Assembly: GCA_037102815.1 (NCBI GenBank)
Contig: BTPP01000001.1
Span: 4,179,001 to 4,243,000, forward strand
From: Neurospora intermedia
Lineage: Eukaryota; Ascomycota; Sordariomycetes; Sordariales; Sordariaceae
Reading direction: 5' to 3'
Length of the DNA stretch: 64,000 bases
Below, piece by piece: positions 11,314 through 22,156 of the stretch. Under the pieces are notes generated by a model. It was not told the DNA's origin. It searched no databases and saw nothing but the letters and a program-made list of their open reading frames with translations. Position 1 is the first letter of the stretch. The number at the start of each line of letters is the position of its first letter. Both the position numbers and the translations under genes were made by a program.

Positions 11314-12711
11314 ATGGATACCCAAATTCTTCGCCCGCAGACACACATCGCGCATGCCATGTGTGGCTTTGAACACGAAACAAGGCAAAGAGATTCTCCA
11401 ATAACACAACTATCCCAGGCCAGACATGACAACTCTCGATCATCCTCGGTATATGACGAGATAGTCGAAAGCTATAGCAACACAGCACCTAAAAGACACC
11501 AAGAAAGGTTCTCCTCAACTGTTCGAAATGTCGCTTCCCAGCCGGCACTACGACGGGAGGAGTGGTCTACAGGAGCTCAACCACGCAACAAGCCAACAAG
11601 TCCACGTCTTTCTCCCCGTACCGGCACCTTTTTCGATGCCTTCCACAACCATCAAGACTTAGGCTACCTAAAGCCACCGCCTCTCTCAGTATCAATTTCC
11701 AGGCCTGTCGAGACAGCTCGCCCTCAAGGCCGGTCACGAAGCTCCCCCGTTCCTCTTATGCATCGCCAAACTTCTAGACTCAGCCTCTTTCCCAGGATTG
11801 ATTCCACAAGTCCCTCCTATTCCGCACCCGAGATATCAACACCATCCCATTATCCGGCATCAAGCACAGCAGTTAGTGTCTCAAGCACGAGGCCCTTGAC
11901 CGCAGCACCACCTGTTCCCCCGAAAGACACTTTACTTCGACCACCCGTTCCCCGGAAGGACACTCCCTCTCTACCACGACCGCTCAGAGTAGTACCCTCA
12001 CAAACTCCATCTACCGGCGACGCCCCGGCCTCCATGAGAAACCCCATCAAAGGCTCCCCCGCTCCGTACACCCATCCCCGTCCCGTCCCGTCGACGACTC
12101 CAGGTGGTCCCTGCCGTCATCACCAGCGCCAATCGATGCGCCTCAACACGCCCTACATGCAAATGCTTCTCGCCCTTGACAAGATCCCCCGTCTGCATAA
12201 CATCCTCATTTCGTGTTTTACCTGGCTCCTTCTCGTTGCGTTTATTATCGTTACCGGATCCTTTCATACCCCTTGTGGATCCGTCGTCGTGTATCCCATG
12301 GAACCGTGGTTCGCTGTCAGTCTAGGTTGCATGGCCTTCGGCATCCTGGGTTGCCTCTGGCTCGGCATTCGGTGGCGGAGAAATTATGTTTGGTTGATCA
12401 ATAGATTGTATATGCCTCTGTTTTTGAACGGACTCGCGGGTGTGTTGGCTACTTTGGTGAGTGTGTATGCGCAGCATGAAGGGGGGTGGTGTTTTCCGGC
12501 AGTGATGGCGATGGTGGTGGAAACGGTTTTGATGGTTGTGTCGGTGGTGTTGCTTGGGGTGTATAACTTTTGGTTGTTGAGGCGGGTGAAGAAGTTTGAA
12601 AGTGGGCATTATGGTAGGGGTAGAAAGGAGTGGGAGGGGGGAGAGAAAGAGGAAAGGTTCAAGAGTCGGGGATGGAATGCGCCGCCTCATGCACCGGGGA
12701 GTATTGTGTAG
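11314..12711 (+). CDS. Four-helix membrane protein with proline-rich cytosolic domain, function unknown
   Basis: A 465-residue protein if the ATG at 11314 is used. I do not recognise a named family. The first two thirds are Ser/Pro-rich and probably cytosolic. They contain two related SH3-ligand-like units (PPVPPKDT and PPVPRKDT, near residues 200-215). The C-terminal third has four hydrophobic helices: NILISCFTWLLLVAFIIV, the stretch around AVSLGCMAFGILGCLWLG, LFLNGLAGVLATLVSVY and VMAMVVETVLMVVSVVLLGV. A basic tail follows (RRVKKFESG). The open frame runs upstream to an ATG at 11071 and would add a hydrophobic stretch. That stretch overlaps a (GT)n run and looks like 5' UTR, so the later start is preferred. 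Likely a plasma-membrane or endomembrane protein; nothing more specific can be said. Confidence 0.72.
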   Translation: MDTQILRPQTHIAHAMCGFEHETRQRDSPITQLSQARHDNSRSSSVYDEIVESYSNTAPKRHQERFSSTVRNVASQPALRREEWSTGAQPRNKPTSPRLSPRTGTFFDAFHNHQDLGYLKPPPLSVSISRPVETARPQGRSRSSPVPLMHRQTSRLSLFPRIDSTSPSYSAPEISTPSHYPASSTAVSVSSTRPLTAAPPVPPKDTLLRPPVPRKDTPSLPRPLRVVPSQTPSTGDAPASMRNPIKGSPAPYTHPRPVPSTTPGGPCRHHQRQSMRLNTPYMQMLLALDKIPRLHNILISCFTWLLLVAFIIVTGSFHTPCGSVVVYPMEPWFAVSLGCMAFGILGCLWLGIRWRRNYVWLINRLYMPLFLNGLAGVLATLVSVYAQHEGGWCFPAVMAMVVETVLMVVSVVLLGVYNFWLLRRVKKFESGHYGRGRKEWEGGEKEERFKSRGWNAPPHAPGSIV

Positions 12712-12931
12712 ATGGTGAGTGTAGAAGATTAGGACAAATAGGAGTGGAATGGGAGTGTATCCTAATGTAAGTATATAGATGTTCAAGGGCTACATATACC
12801 TAGGCAGCCTTGACAAATCAGTTCGAACACGAAATAATCCTAATGTAAAATAAGGGCATCAAATCAGCGCAAACCAAACCTGGAATTCCCAACCATCCGC
12901 ATCACCACCACCGCAATACCTATCCAATATC

Positions 12932-14575
12932 TCACCTCAAAAGCGGACTCTCCTCATCAACTCTCCCCTCCTGTTCCTCCTCCACCTCCTCCTCCTCCCC
13001 CAACAGCCCCTGTTCCCCTCCTCTCCCCTTCTCCGTCCCACCACCCCCCATCCACGCAGCAACCCTAAACCCGCCATAACACCCCATCCCCGCCAAAAAC
13101 CCAACCCCATCATTCCTAAACGCCAAAATCGTCCCCGCAGTCATCAACATCACCATCCTATCCTGCTCTTCTCCTCCTTCCACATTTCTTACACCCACCC
13201 TCGCTAACTCCACCCCCGCACCCAAAACCATGACCCCCAAAAACGCTTTGGGAAACTTGTCCAACAACCGCAGCAGTCCTGGGCCAGGAAAGAACAGTCC
13301 AAGTAGGAATTTTGTGAGACCTAGCAAGATGATGGAGGTCCCGCTCCGTGCGCCGAAGCGGTGTTGAGCGGCGAGTCCGCCGGAGCCGTGGCAGAGGGGC
13401 ATGCACCCAAACGGGGCGGAGAGGAGGTTCATAGCCGAGATGGAGAGGGAGAGGGGGGTTAGGGGGACTGGACCTTCTTCTTCTGAGGTTATGGGAGAGG
13501 AGAGGAGGGGTTTCGGGTTTTCTGAGGCCGATGATAGTGATGAAGAGGATACCGAGGGCGATGGAGATAGGGGTGGTGGGTCAGATGATTCATCATCAGC
13601 ATATAGCTCGGGGTAGGAGTCCGGAGGGAAGAGGTCGGAAGCGAGTGCTGAAGCGGCGATGATCGAGTTGAGTGTCGTTAGTGGGAGTTGAGCGATTGCC
13701 ATGCTTAACGCTTGCGGGTTAAGCAGCGAGCGAAAGACTTCGGGGTAGATGTGGTTAAGGGGGTTCCAGATCCATGACCAGGGAGCCGAGTTTTCCGGTT
13801 GATCGTACGGTGGCGGTGGTGGTGACCGAGGAGAATCCTTGGAGAGAGAAACTCTCACTACAGCAAACACAATCCCAACCAAAAATAACACCAACGCGTA
13901 CGGCACCTGTACCGGCATCCTGCTCCTCTTCCTCCTCCTCCTTTCTTGAGGCTTCTCTCCAGACTGCTGCTGCTGCTGCTGCTGCTGCCCCAACGTAACA
14001 ACCAACCCACCAAAAGCCAACACCGCCAACGCCCTACTATCCAACCACTCTCCTAAGCCTCCCCCATGCTCATTTTCGTTTTCTTCTTCGGGCGTCGTCC
14101 ACAACCACCCCAAAGGCCTAACCATCCCACCCCCCGCCGCCACCACCAAACTCATCCCCGCTCCCACTTGCACCCCCCTCACCACCGCCCCCGGCACCCA
14201 CCTCATCACCCTCTTCAGTCCTCCCGTCCCGCCCAGCAGTAGCACAGCAAAGCCCACCCACGCGCCCGCCGCTACCGTCGTTTCCAAGTCTGCATTTCCC
14301 TGCTGCTGAAGAGAAGCAGCAGCAATCGCTTTCATCGGTTGAACCGGTAGCGGGACGCCAAATACCAGTCCTGTCAGGATGTTGAATAGGCCGGAGAAGA
14401 GTAAAGTGGAGGGGAGGTCGATGGAGCCTTGGAGGGAGAGGGCGAGGAGGAGGGGGAGGAGGGTGCCTAGGTCCCCGAGGGAGCCGGAGATTTCGGAGAG
14501 GAGGAGGTGAGGGGAGAGGAAGTGGTGGAGGTTGTGGACTGTTATACGGTGGAGGCGGGATTTGGTGAAAAACAT
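12932..14575 (-). CDS. Molybdate transporter, MOT1 (SulP-related) family
   Basis: A single-exon, 547-residue polytopic membrane protein that probably imports molybdate for molybdenum-cofactor enzymes such as nitrate reductase. The two hallmark stretches of MOT1 proteins are visible: EISGSLGDLGTLLPLLLAL near residue 28, and LPVQPMKAIAAASL near residue 80. A symmetric second half has SAPFGCMPLCHGSGGLAAQH, matching the second family signature, then GTSIILLGLTKFLLGLFF. Between the halves lies a long hydrophilic loop rich in Ser/Pro and acidic residues (about 330-375), plus a (Q)n insertion near residue 200. The C-terminus is acidic (EEEEVEEEQE). It converges with the four-helix protein gene, with only about 220 bases between the stops. 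Sulfate as substrate is less likely, but the sequence alone does not exclude it. Confidence 0.85.
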   Translation of the reverse strand: MFFTKSRLHRITVHNLHHFLSPHLLLSEISGSLGDLGTLLPLLLALSLQGSIDLPSTLLFSGLFNILTGLVFGVPLPVQPMKAIAAASLQQQGNADLETTVAAGAWVGFAVLLLGGTGGLKRVMRWVPGAVVRGVQVGAGMSLVVAAGGGMVRPLGWLWTTPEEENENEHGGGLGEWLDSRALAVLAFGGLVVTLGQQQQQQQQSGEKPQERRRRKRSRMPVQVPYALVLFLVGIVFAVVRVSLSKDSPRSPPPPPYDQPENSAPWSWIWNPLNHIYPEVFRSLLNPQALSMAIAQLPLTTLNSIIAASALASDLFPPDSYPELYADDESSDPPPLSPSPSVSSSSLSSASENPKPLLSSPITSEEEGPVPLTPLSLSISAMNLLSAPFGCMPLCHGSGGLAAQHRFGARSGTSIILLGLTKFLLGLFFPGPGLLRLLDKFPKAFLGVMVLGAGVELARVGVRNVEGGEEQDRMVMLMTAGTILAFRNDGVGFLAGMGCYGGFRVAAWMGGGGTEKGRGGEQGLLGEEEEVEEEQEGRVDEESPLLR

Positions 14576-15282
14576 TTTGTTGTTGTTGATATTTTATCCT
14601 GGTGATAGTTGGGGTTGAGATTCGGAGGGGTTAAGGATTATTGTGTGGTGATGAGGAGGGGGGGTTGGGGTTGGTGGGGCATGCTGTGTGGTGATGATTG
14701 TAAGGTAGATAGATGTTGAAGGATGGAATGAAATTGTTCCAAGGTTGATTGTGAGAGGTTTGGAGGTAAGTTGCGAAAATCAGCTTAATGTTGTTCAAGA
14801 GACGGATATGTGGGATCGATGATGTTGAGGGGACAGTATGGTCCCCCACCCTCATTGATTGTCGTCGGATTACGAAACAAAATTTGGTGGAGTAATTCAT
14901 CGCCCAATTAGGAAAGTCATCGATTAGACGGTGCTACGATTGCTGATGTAAGTCCGGCGACACTCAACTGTAGCAAGTCGCACACAACGCTTCAATGGTT
15001 AAGATGCAAAGGTGCAAAGAAAAGAAAAGAATTATAATTCATCATTCATTCATAAACATATTACAATCGATCGCTCAGCCGCCCTTGAAGTAAATAACAA
15101 AAGAACGCCTTAAAGCTTGGTATCATTCCTGATCAAAAATCGTTTCCTCCAATAAAATCATCCCAAACACCAGACTGATATCACAAGTTGCTCATTAATG
15201 TGTTTTCGTTCTTGCTTTTGTCTGTTGAAAACACCAAATACTGGTCTTTTGACTGTTGTTCATCTTGGTCACAATCAGTGAC
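14576..15282. promoter_or_regulatory. Upstream region of the MOT1-family gene and 3' flank of the SUR7-like gene
   Basis: This 0.7 kb gap should contain the transporter promoter and the 3' UTR of the SUR7-like gene, both on the minus strand. Only short, uninformative open frames are present. No specific element was recognised. Confidence 0.45.
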
Positions 15283-16035
15283 TTAGAACCACCTCCTGCG
15301 GCGAGGAGGAGCAGCGGCAACCCCGTAGTCGTTCTTAGGCTCGAGGTCCCTGTTCCTCCTCTTGTGGATTCTAGCCGAGCAGCAGGTGATGAAGAGAATG
15401 ATCATGCCTAGCAGTGAGCAGATGGCGGCAGCCAGAGTGGTCCAGGCAGCGGAGCCCCAGTGCGCGCGAGAGCCGCTGTCGTCGTCGTTGACGTTCGACT
15501 TGATGATGCTGAAAGTGACAAAGTCGATGATCATGATGACGACGGTGACGATGAAAGCCAGAGCGGCAACCAGCGAGGCGAGAAAAGAGCCGACGAGGCC
15601 GGCGCCGAGGGCGAGGAGGAAGGCGATGAAGTTGAGACCGCAGGCGATGGGGTGCAGGATCATGGCCTTGGTGAGTGCCTTGGTGGTTCTCTCAGCGTAG
15701 TTGGAGAAGGAGGTACCCTCGATCATGCGCATTACGTTGGCGGGGTTATAGCCGACATGGGAGGAAGAGCAGGAGTCACTGTTCGAAGGTTAGTATGATG
15801 CATATCCAGATATCGTAAGAAAGGCAACTCACGCTTGGCCATCGGCAATCTCGCACCAGCCAAAGGTACCAAAAGTTACCCTCTTGAAACCACCCACGTG
15901 TAGTCTTGCGAAATCGACTTTCATGATCGAGATGTCATTGACGACAGGTGCAGAAATGCAGGTGACGATAAGAAGCACCGTTGCTACTAGTAGCAGGAAG
16001 GTGCCGAAGTGGTGGAAGAAGCCTGTCCTCGCCAT
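15283..16035 (-). CDS. SUR7/PalI-family plasma-membrane protein
   Basis: Two exons, 15833-16035 and 15283-15778, encode 232 residues. The intron has a GTGAGT donor and a CAG acceptor, and the join restores GQADSCSSSHVGYNP in frame. An N-terminal membrane segment (TFLLLVATVLLIVTCISAP) is followed by an extracellular loop containing FGTFGWCEIADGQADSC. This glycine-plus-two-cysteine pattern is typical of SUR7/PalI proteins. Three more helices follow (ACGLNFIAFLLALGAGLVG, SLVAALAFIVTVVIMIIDF, AAAICSLLGMIILFITCC). The cytosolic tail is short and basic, ending PPRRRRWF. Known members act in eisosomes or MCC domains (Sur7) or in ambient-pH sensing (PalI/Rim9). The short tail argues against a long-tailed PalI, so a Sur7-like role is more likely but not proven. 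Confidence 0.85.
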
Positions 16036-17661
16036 TGTGATGGTGTGGTTGAGTCGTGATAGCTGAGGTACCTTGAGCGAAGGGAAGCAGGCAAGTTGAA
16101 GGCGTTTGGTGTATAGAGGTATCGTCCTCCACGTATACAAAGGACTCGAAGTTGCTTGCTGGTATGTAAATCACAGGAAGGAGGAGAATTCGACTGCGAG
16201 ACGGTGGGTGACCAAGGCTGATTTAAAGAAGCTCTGGTATACTGAATGGACGATGCCAGTGAATGGACGATGCGAGTGAAGGGACGATGACAGCCAATCA
16301 TAGACGGAAAGTGTCCAACATGTTTCCGGTTCTTGGCGTGTGATGCCATCCCACATGGGAAAGCAGCCCTGCGACGTCATTCCGAGCCCCCAGTGTCCCC
16401 TTCCTGCTTGACACAGAGTGCCCCCTTCACTCAGTGCAAGGCAGCTGGAGTGGCCTGCCCTGCGGCCCAGCCCTATTCCATCAGACTTGGCATCTTGTCT
16501 TCAGTGGCTGGCTACCTTGACAAAGCTGCCTTTGTTCCATGGGTATCGGCTGTGACGGCTCTGAAGCTCTGCTGCCCTGGCTATGTTGAACGGCCCGGGC
16601 ACAAGAACCTGCTGTGTAGTGTATGTGTGACCTTGGAGGTGAGACGACCTTAGAAGTGGTGGTGTCGCCAAGCCTGATTTACCCCGGCAGTGCTCTGGCG
16701 GGACTGACGTAAATCTTGTAGGGGGGGTAATATCCCGATCCTAGGCTCAGGGTGCGGCTGCAGGGTAACTTGAAACTTCAGGGTAGCCTAGCAGAAAGCC
16801 GAGGAAGTCCTTCGTTGAATGGGGGATGACAAGGTAACCCATCTGGGGCCTGGCGTTGTCCAAGGTGCCAAGCCAGCCGTTTGCAAGACCCATTCAGGGC
16901 AGTCGATATGATCACAACGATGGTGATGACGGAACCAACTCAGATAGGTTATTCGCTGAAATACCTAGTTGTACCCGAGAAGACTGCCGTGAGCCATAGC
17001 AGCCTACCTTACACATGTCGGGGATGTCTTGTTGATCTGAGACAGAGTGGTGGAAGAGACAACGTAACGTCGATTGTAAGTCACGATACCCGTGCTGTTG
17101 TCTTTAACTTTCTGATAAAACAGCTTGTGTGATCTGCAATTTCTTGTCAACAAAAGTATAAGTCCCAGAAGAGCCAGCTTCTCCAGCACATCTCAAAACA
17201 TGATGTTAGGACCTGGATATCACCGAGAGCTTGTGGAGACAGCCCCACGAATTCACGATAACTGTCGCCATTTTCAGGGCCAGGGACGCAACATGGCTGC
17301 CACGTGCTTTCGAGTGGAGGTAGACCGATTTTCCAGATTGCGCATCGAGATCCGGTTGAAGACGCTGTTGTGATGAGATGGGTGAAGTCAATTGAAGAAG
17401 CCAAATAAACAGATGGTGCGTGACGAATCCCTTTAAGCGGCAGGCCAGGTGGGGTCGAAGGATGATGTTTAGCGTCATTCAATACACCCTAACCCTGCTT
17501 GCATCTACCACTTCCACCCATAGACGACGACATTCTTGTTCGTCATCGATGCATGCAATGATTCGTCTGCATGGTAGCTGAAAAGATTTCAGGAGGCCGG
17601 ACGTCCAGTCTCATATAGACTCCTCAAACTTGCAACAGTACGACGTTCTCTGTTCTAGAAG
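16036..17661. promoter_or_regulatory. Divergent intergenic region, SUR7-like and OXNAD1-like genes
   Basis: Both flanking genes start at its edges. Imperfect direct repeats of GAATGGACGATG(C)(C/G)AGTG occur near 16243-16278, including TGAAGGGACGATG. No coding exon with domain support was found. The frames at about 16333-16653 and 16881-17132 lack any family resemblance. Confidence 0.5.
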
Positions 17662-18701
17662 ATGTCGAAAGAAAGCCATCTGGAAAGAACTGCAAAGGAA
17701 CCCCGTCATGAGGTTGTTCACCCAAGACTTGTGAATAGCTGCACAGCTGCACCGCAACTGACACGTGTGTAGGCACTGCATACCGTTATCATCCAACACG
17801 TCAACCAAGTCAACGATTCCATTAGAGTATTTCGGTTCATGATCCCCAACCAGACGACAATCCAAGTAAGCATCACTCAAAGGATCGATCACCTTCACTC
17901 CCAGCAGAGTGCTCATTCGTTACCCAGTTCTCTGCGGGCCAATGGCTCGATGTCTATGTTCCGACCGTGTCCAAGGCCGGAGGTTTTACCATAACCTCTG
18001 CGCCCTCGGCTGCAGTTGCGCAACAGGGACTAGATGGCCAGGCACCACAGGCCTATCTTGAACTGGCTATCCAGAAGTCGCCAGATAATCCACCAGCTGC
18101 TTGGCTCTGGCAGCCTGTCCCGGTAGTCATGAACGCTGAAGTCAAGGTCCGCGTTGGAGGTAGCTTTGTCTGGCCGCCGGCCGGCATCGATGTCTCGTCA
18201 CTTCGCAAGGTTGTACTTGTGGCTGGTGGTGTCGGCATCAACCCCTTGATGAGTATTGTCACCGCCATTGCGGATGACGTGAAGCATGGAAAAGTGTCTG
18301 ACATTTGTGAAGTGACAATGCTTTATTCTATGAAGGACCCCGGGCCACCGAGAGATGTAACGAAGATGCTGTTTTTGGAGAGGCTTGCCTGGCTCTTCGC
18401 AGAAAGAATGGTTAGGGGGACGTTTCGGTTATTTCTTACACGACCCCTTGACACCCAGCAAAGGAATGCTGTTTCCAATATGGAGGATGGCATGGTGAAC
18501 TGCCATGGATTTGAAGTGAAGTTCGCCAACAGAAGAATATCACTATCCGATATTGCATCAGCTGTTGGGGATGACAGAGACTCAGCAGTGGTATACGTTT
18601 GCGGTGTTCCTACCATGACTGATGAAATGGTAGAGAAATTGGTCTCCAATGATGGGCTGGGCATGGGGCGCGACAGAATCCTATTCGAGAAGTGGTGGTG
18701 A
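17662..18701 (+). CDS. OXNAD1-like FAD/NAD(P)-binding oxidoreductase
   Basis: Proposed exons 17662-17764, 17810-17865 and 17910-18701 give 316 residues. The protein matches vertebrate OXNAD1 along its length: SHLERTA and HEVVHP at the start, AGQWLDVYVPTVSKAGGFTI (FAD-binding), LRKVVLVAGGVGINPLMSI (nucleotide-binding), YVCGVPTMTDEMVEKL and the C-terminal FEKWW. The family belongs to the ferredoxin-NADP reductase fold and is usually mitochondrial; the electron acceptor is not known. The last exon is secure. The first two joins are inferred from homology and frame, and both introns are only 44-45 nt, shorter than the others in this window. A different N-terminal model is possible, but the matching N-terminal residues make the overall extent likely. 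Confidence 0.8.
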
Positions 18702-19187
18702 TTTGCACTACTTCAACTCACCGACGAGGAGTTGATTAGATGGCGACGACCAAGGCTCGCGGGGAGAAAACTGAAGGATGTAAACGGAAACAACGTGACG
18801 GCATTTCTACCAAACGAAAACCTTCAGTCTGGGTTCGGGACCGAATCCCAACCTCCACTTTCAGGTGAATGGGGATTCGAGGTTGACATATGCACCTTCC
18901 CATTCCCAAACCGTCACTCACCCCGCGCCCGGAATCGATCGTGAATGGGATTTTCTCGTTCAAGTTCGACGAGTGCAGAAAGCAACGAACCATCCAAAGG
19001 TCTCGAGACGCCCGACCTGCCCTTCAATTACGCTCTCGACAGCGCATCGAGACCGATATCCTTGTGCGTGCGCCAGACAGGGCACCTTCACGCCAGCAAG
19101 ACATGTCTGTCTAGAGTATATCTTTAACTCCGACCGCATCCGGCCTCTACGGAACCACCACCTACTCTACAATCATTATCTTTCACG
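18702..19187. promoter_or_regulatory. Intergenic region before the 19188 gene
   Basis: About 0.5 kb separates the OXNAD1-like stop from the next start in tandem orientation. It should hold a 3' UTR and the promoter of the next gene. Nothing specific was recognised. Confidence 0.4.
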
Positions 19188-20987
19188 ATGCCGTGCCTAC
19201 GAGGAATTGAGATCTCTCTCGTGACCGATCCATCCAACGAGCATATCCCCGAGTTTCCGCATCCCGAGGGGTCATCTGCCCGCTTGATCAGTTCTCATGG
19301 CAGTTCAACAAAGCAGGAATCCCTATCTACACGCAAAGCTGGCCCCACGATTGCGACGTATATACCGTCCGTTCCAGGTACTACATCTTCTTCCGACTGG
19401 CCATGTCCAGCGTGTTAACTGTCCGTACGTTTATAGGTCACTGCTTTGCGATTACATACAACATCAACGTTCTCCCTCCTCCACCCTGCAAATATGTCTT
19501 CTTCAAGTTATTCTTGAACGGCCGAGCGATCACCTCATGGGGCATCAATCCAACCGAGAGACAGCATGGCAACGTTGTCAAGTCACTGTGGGCACCAGGC
19601 CCAAGCTACAACGGACAAGCAGGTCTCGAGTGTCGCAATTTCGTGTTCCTTCCGGGCCAAGAAACCAGATCCCCTGCTGAAGACGGTGGCCTGATTGAAG
19701 TCAAGGTTTTCCGAGCACAAGACAGAAAGGCTCGGGCACCGAAAGTGGAGGACTTTCACCCCCAGAAGAACTATGGCATCGCGTAGGTGACTGCAGCATA
19801 GAAACCCTGTCGTGTGGCGGAAGGCTGATCAATGTCATAGTTCCCCCAGTATCGGCCTTATGGACCAGCCTCAGCATGCCTGCTTCTATCATTGGCATCT
19901 CATCGATGCTAGGGACTCGCCCTTTGCGACATTCAGATTCCACTACCGCTCGTGGGATAGCCTTGAGCAGCTGAACCTGATACCCCAGAGGGAGTTTAAG
20001 TTTGTACGATCTACCTCTACCAACGCACTAAGCCGCAGCACGACAATGGAGTTTACCGAAGACATGCTGCGCCAAGCAGACGATAGTCAAGCGACACTGG
20101 TCACGAACGATGACAATGGTGACGAAGAGTCAATCTTTGAAGGAAGCAAAGTCCACGGTGACAGACGGAACCAACCCAACTACTCTCTTGGAAGCCCTCC
20201 GATTGTGTTCCCTCTGTCTTCGCTCTCCGAGAACATCCCTCAGCCAAGCAAAGCACTCCGAGATGCTTATCGCGACTCGTATCTCCAGCGACCCTTACCA
20301 GAACTCCCACGCGAAGAGCCGGGCGTCGTGTCACGGCGTGCTTCCACATCTTCTGCCGTGTCGGGTTGTCCATCTCTAACCCCTTCGCTTAAGAAACTCG
20401 TCGACGATGGAGCCTTTGACGATGATGATGCTTTTGAGATCGGCGTAGCGCGGGCCGCTCCACAACATGAACCCACCCTTTCCGGCACTCCGGACAAAGA
20501 GGACCCAAGATCGGAGACACTCGAGGACGTTTCCATGTCAGATTACGCGACATCGCCAGCCTCAACCAGTGAATACTACCCAAACATAGCTTCATCACCT
20601 GGCCGGTATCTACCAACAACCGGCAGCAGTTACGTTCTCGGCCTCGAGTGTTTCACCCTCACCCCTCAAAAGGAAGATGGCGCCCGAGCTTCTCACACAG
20701 AGTCGGGTCGGAAATTGTCAACGCAAGCTTTGCCTCCCTGCTACAGATCCGAGCAAGACCTGTCCCGGGTTACGAGAATCAAGTTGTCGGAAGCGGAGTG
20801 GATGAGCCGAACACCTTCGCCTGCTGAAAGGAAACAGGTGAATATCGCAAGACGTTTATGGAGCCCTTCTCCCAGCACCTCGGCACGCATTGGCCGGCTT
20901 GGGGGTGTTCTGAAGAAGTCTTCGGAGGGTTCGGAGAGTCTGGAGAAGAAGGAAGTCCGTTCGGAAATTGTGGGCAACTGGATTTGA
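19188..20987 (+). CDS. Conserved fungal protein of unknown function, beta-rich N-terminal domain
   Basis: Three exons, 19188-19377, 19437-19782 and 19841-20987, encode 560 residues. All joins preserve frame: YIPSVPG/HCFAITYN, then KNYGIA/SPSIGLMD. The first about 240 residues look like one folded domain, with conserved-looking blocks RGIEISLVT, PPPPCKYVFFKLFLNG, TSWGINP, PAEDGGLIEVKVFRA, YHWHLIDARDSPFA and FRFHYRSW. I recall this pattern from uncharacterised ascomycete proteins with a DUF7918-like layout, but cannot confirm the family name. The rest is Ser/Pro/acid-rich and probably disordered, with many SP and TP sites (SRTPSPAERK, LWSPSPSTS). No enzyme motif, signal peptide or membrane helix is visible. 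Nuclear or cytosolic location is a guess. Confidence 0.78.
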
Positions 20988-21479
20988 ATCTGCCATTTTT
21001 ACCATCCTTAGCTTGATTACGAAGCTATCTGGGCTTTGTCATTCATCGTTTCAAGTAAGTCAAGGTTGGGAAAGGAGTTGTAGGTTGCGCATTACCTCTA
21101 TCTATACCCCCTAGTCGTTCTCTTTCCATCGGTACTTTTTCAGAGGCTCGCATTTCAGCCGCATAGCGTAGGAGTTGATTGGTATACAAGGTAATTATAC
21201 ACAAGCAAGCGCAATGATTATGGTAGTAGGCTGATGTTCGAGCAATTACTTCTTGTACTAAGGTCTGACATCAGCAAAACCGCACTTAACATCGTTGCCT
21301 CGTTGTCCCAATCTTCCAGCATTGGTAACATTCAGGACTCCGTAAATCGAGAGGCGTCAAAAAAATTGGTTCTGTTTTCCCTCCGGCTCGCTCGTGCGGT
21401 GCCGTGCTGTTGTAATAGTTCTAGTACCGTATCCCTAGCAGTATGTGCGTATCATCATCAACAATGCAGTGCCATGCCC
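20988..21479. other. Convergent 3' intergenic region
   Basis: The gap lies between two stop codons and should contain 3' UTRs only. No supported feature. Confidence 0.5.
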
Positions 21480-22156
21480 TTATTTCGATCCCAACACCGC
21501 CCTGGAATCCTCCTCCTTACCCAAGATTCCCAAGTTGCGTATCTGTCCGGCCGTCGGTGGGTTGGCCTTGTATCCGCCTTCTGCTTCGGCTTTGCGATAG
21601 GCAGCTTGGAGGGCTTGGACTCTGGCGGCCTGTTGTGACGGGAGAAGATGATATCATTAAGTGTTAGTGACGAGGGACACTGTCTCTTTTGGTGTATGTG
21701 GATCTTTAATCCCCTCCTCCGCGTGGAGCATCGTATGTATGTATGGTTTCCAGGAGGTTTGGATGGTGATGATTCGGGGTTGATGTAGTTACTGTACGGA
21801 CCTCCTTCTTGTGGTGCAAGCACTCGTAGTAATCCTCCAGCATCGGCGAGCACTTCTTTCTGCCCGACGCGTCCTCCTCGTTGCTGTTGACCACGTAGCA
21901 GGCGAGCACTTCTTGCCAAAAGGGAAAGCACCGGGATGGACCTGGTAGTTGTCAAGCAATGACAAGGACATTTCATTAGCATTCCAGGTTCACATTGATG
22001 ATATATATGTACAGCGGGCGACATAATCGCATCGGTTTGGCGACAAAGCATAAAGTTCGATTGCACGCCGTTTCCAACTGACTGTTCAAATTGATAGAAT
22101 TGTGGGAATAGGTAAATCAATAACATACCCCCGTTCATGCCATAGCCGGACGACAT
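21480..22156 (-). CDS. nuo11.5: NADH:ubiquinone oxidoreductase accessory subunit, NDUFS5 type (twin CX9C)
   Basis: Three exons, 22129-22156, 21802-21941 and 21480-21629, encode 105 residues, about the 11.5 kDa expected. The joins read MSSGYGMNGG/PSRCFPFW and HHKKE/AARVQALQAAY. The twin CX9C signature is complete: CFPFWQEVLAC, then CSPMLEDYYEC. Such proteins fold in the mitochondrial intermembrane space through the Mia40 disulfide relay and sit on the outer face of the complex I membrane arm. The second donor is GTCCGT, weaker than usual, but no other GT keeps the frame. The symbol follows Neurospora usage as I remember it. The first exon is only 28 nt. The gene is divergent from sec39. Confidence 0.88.
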
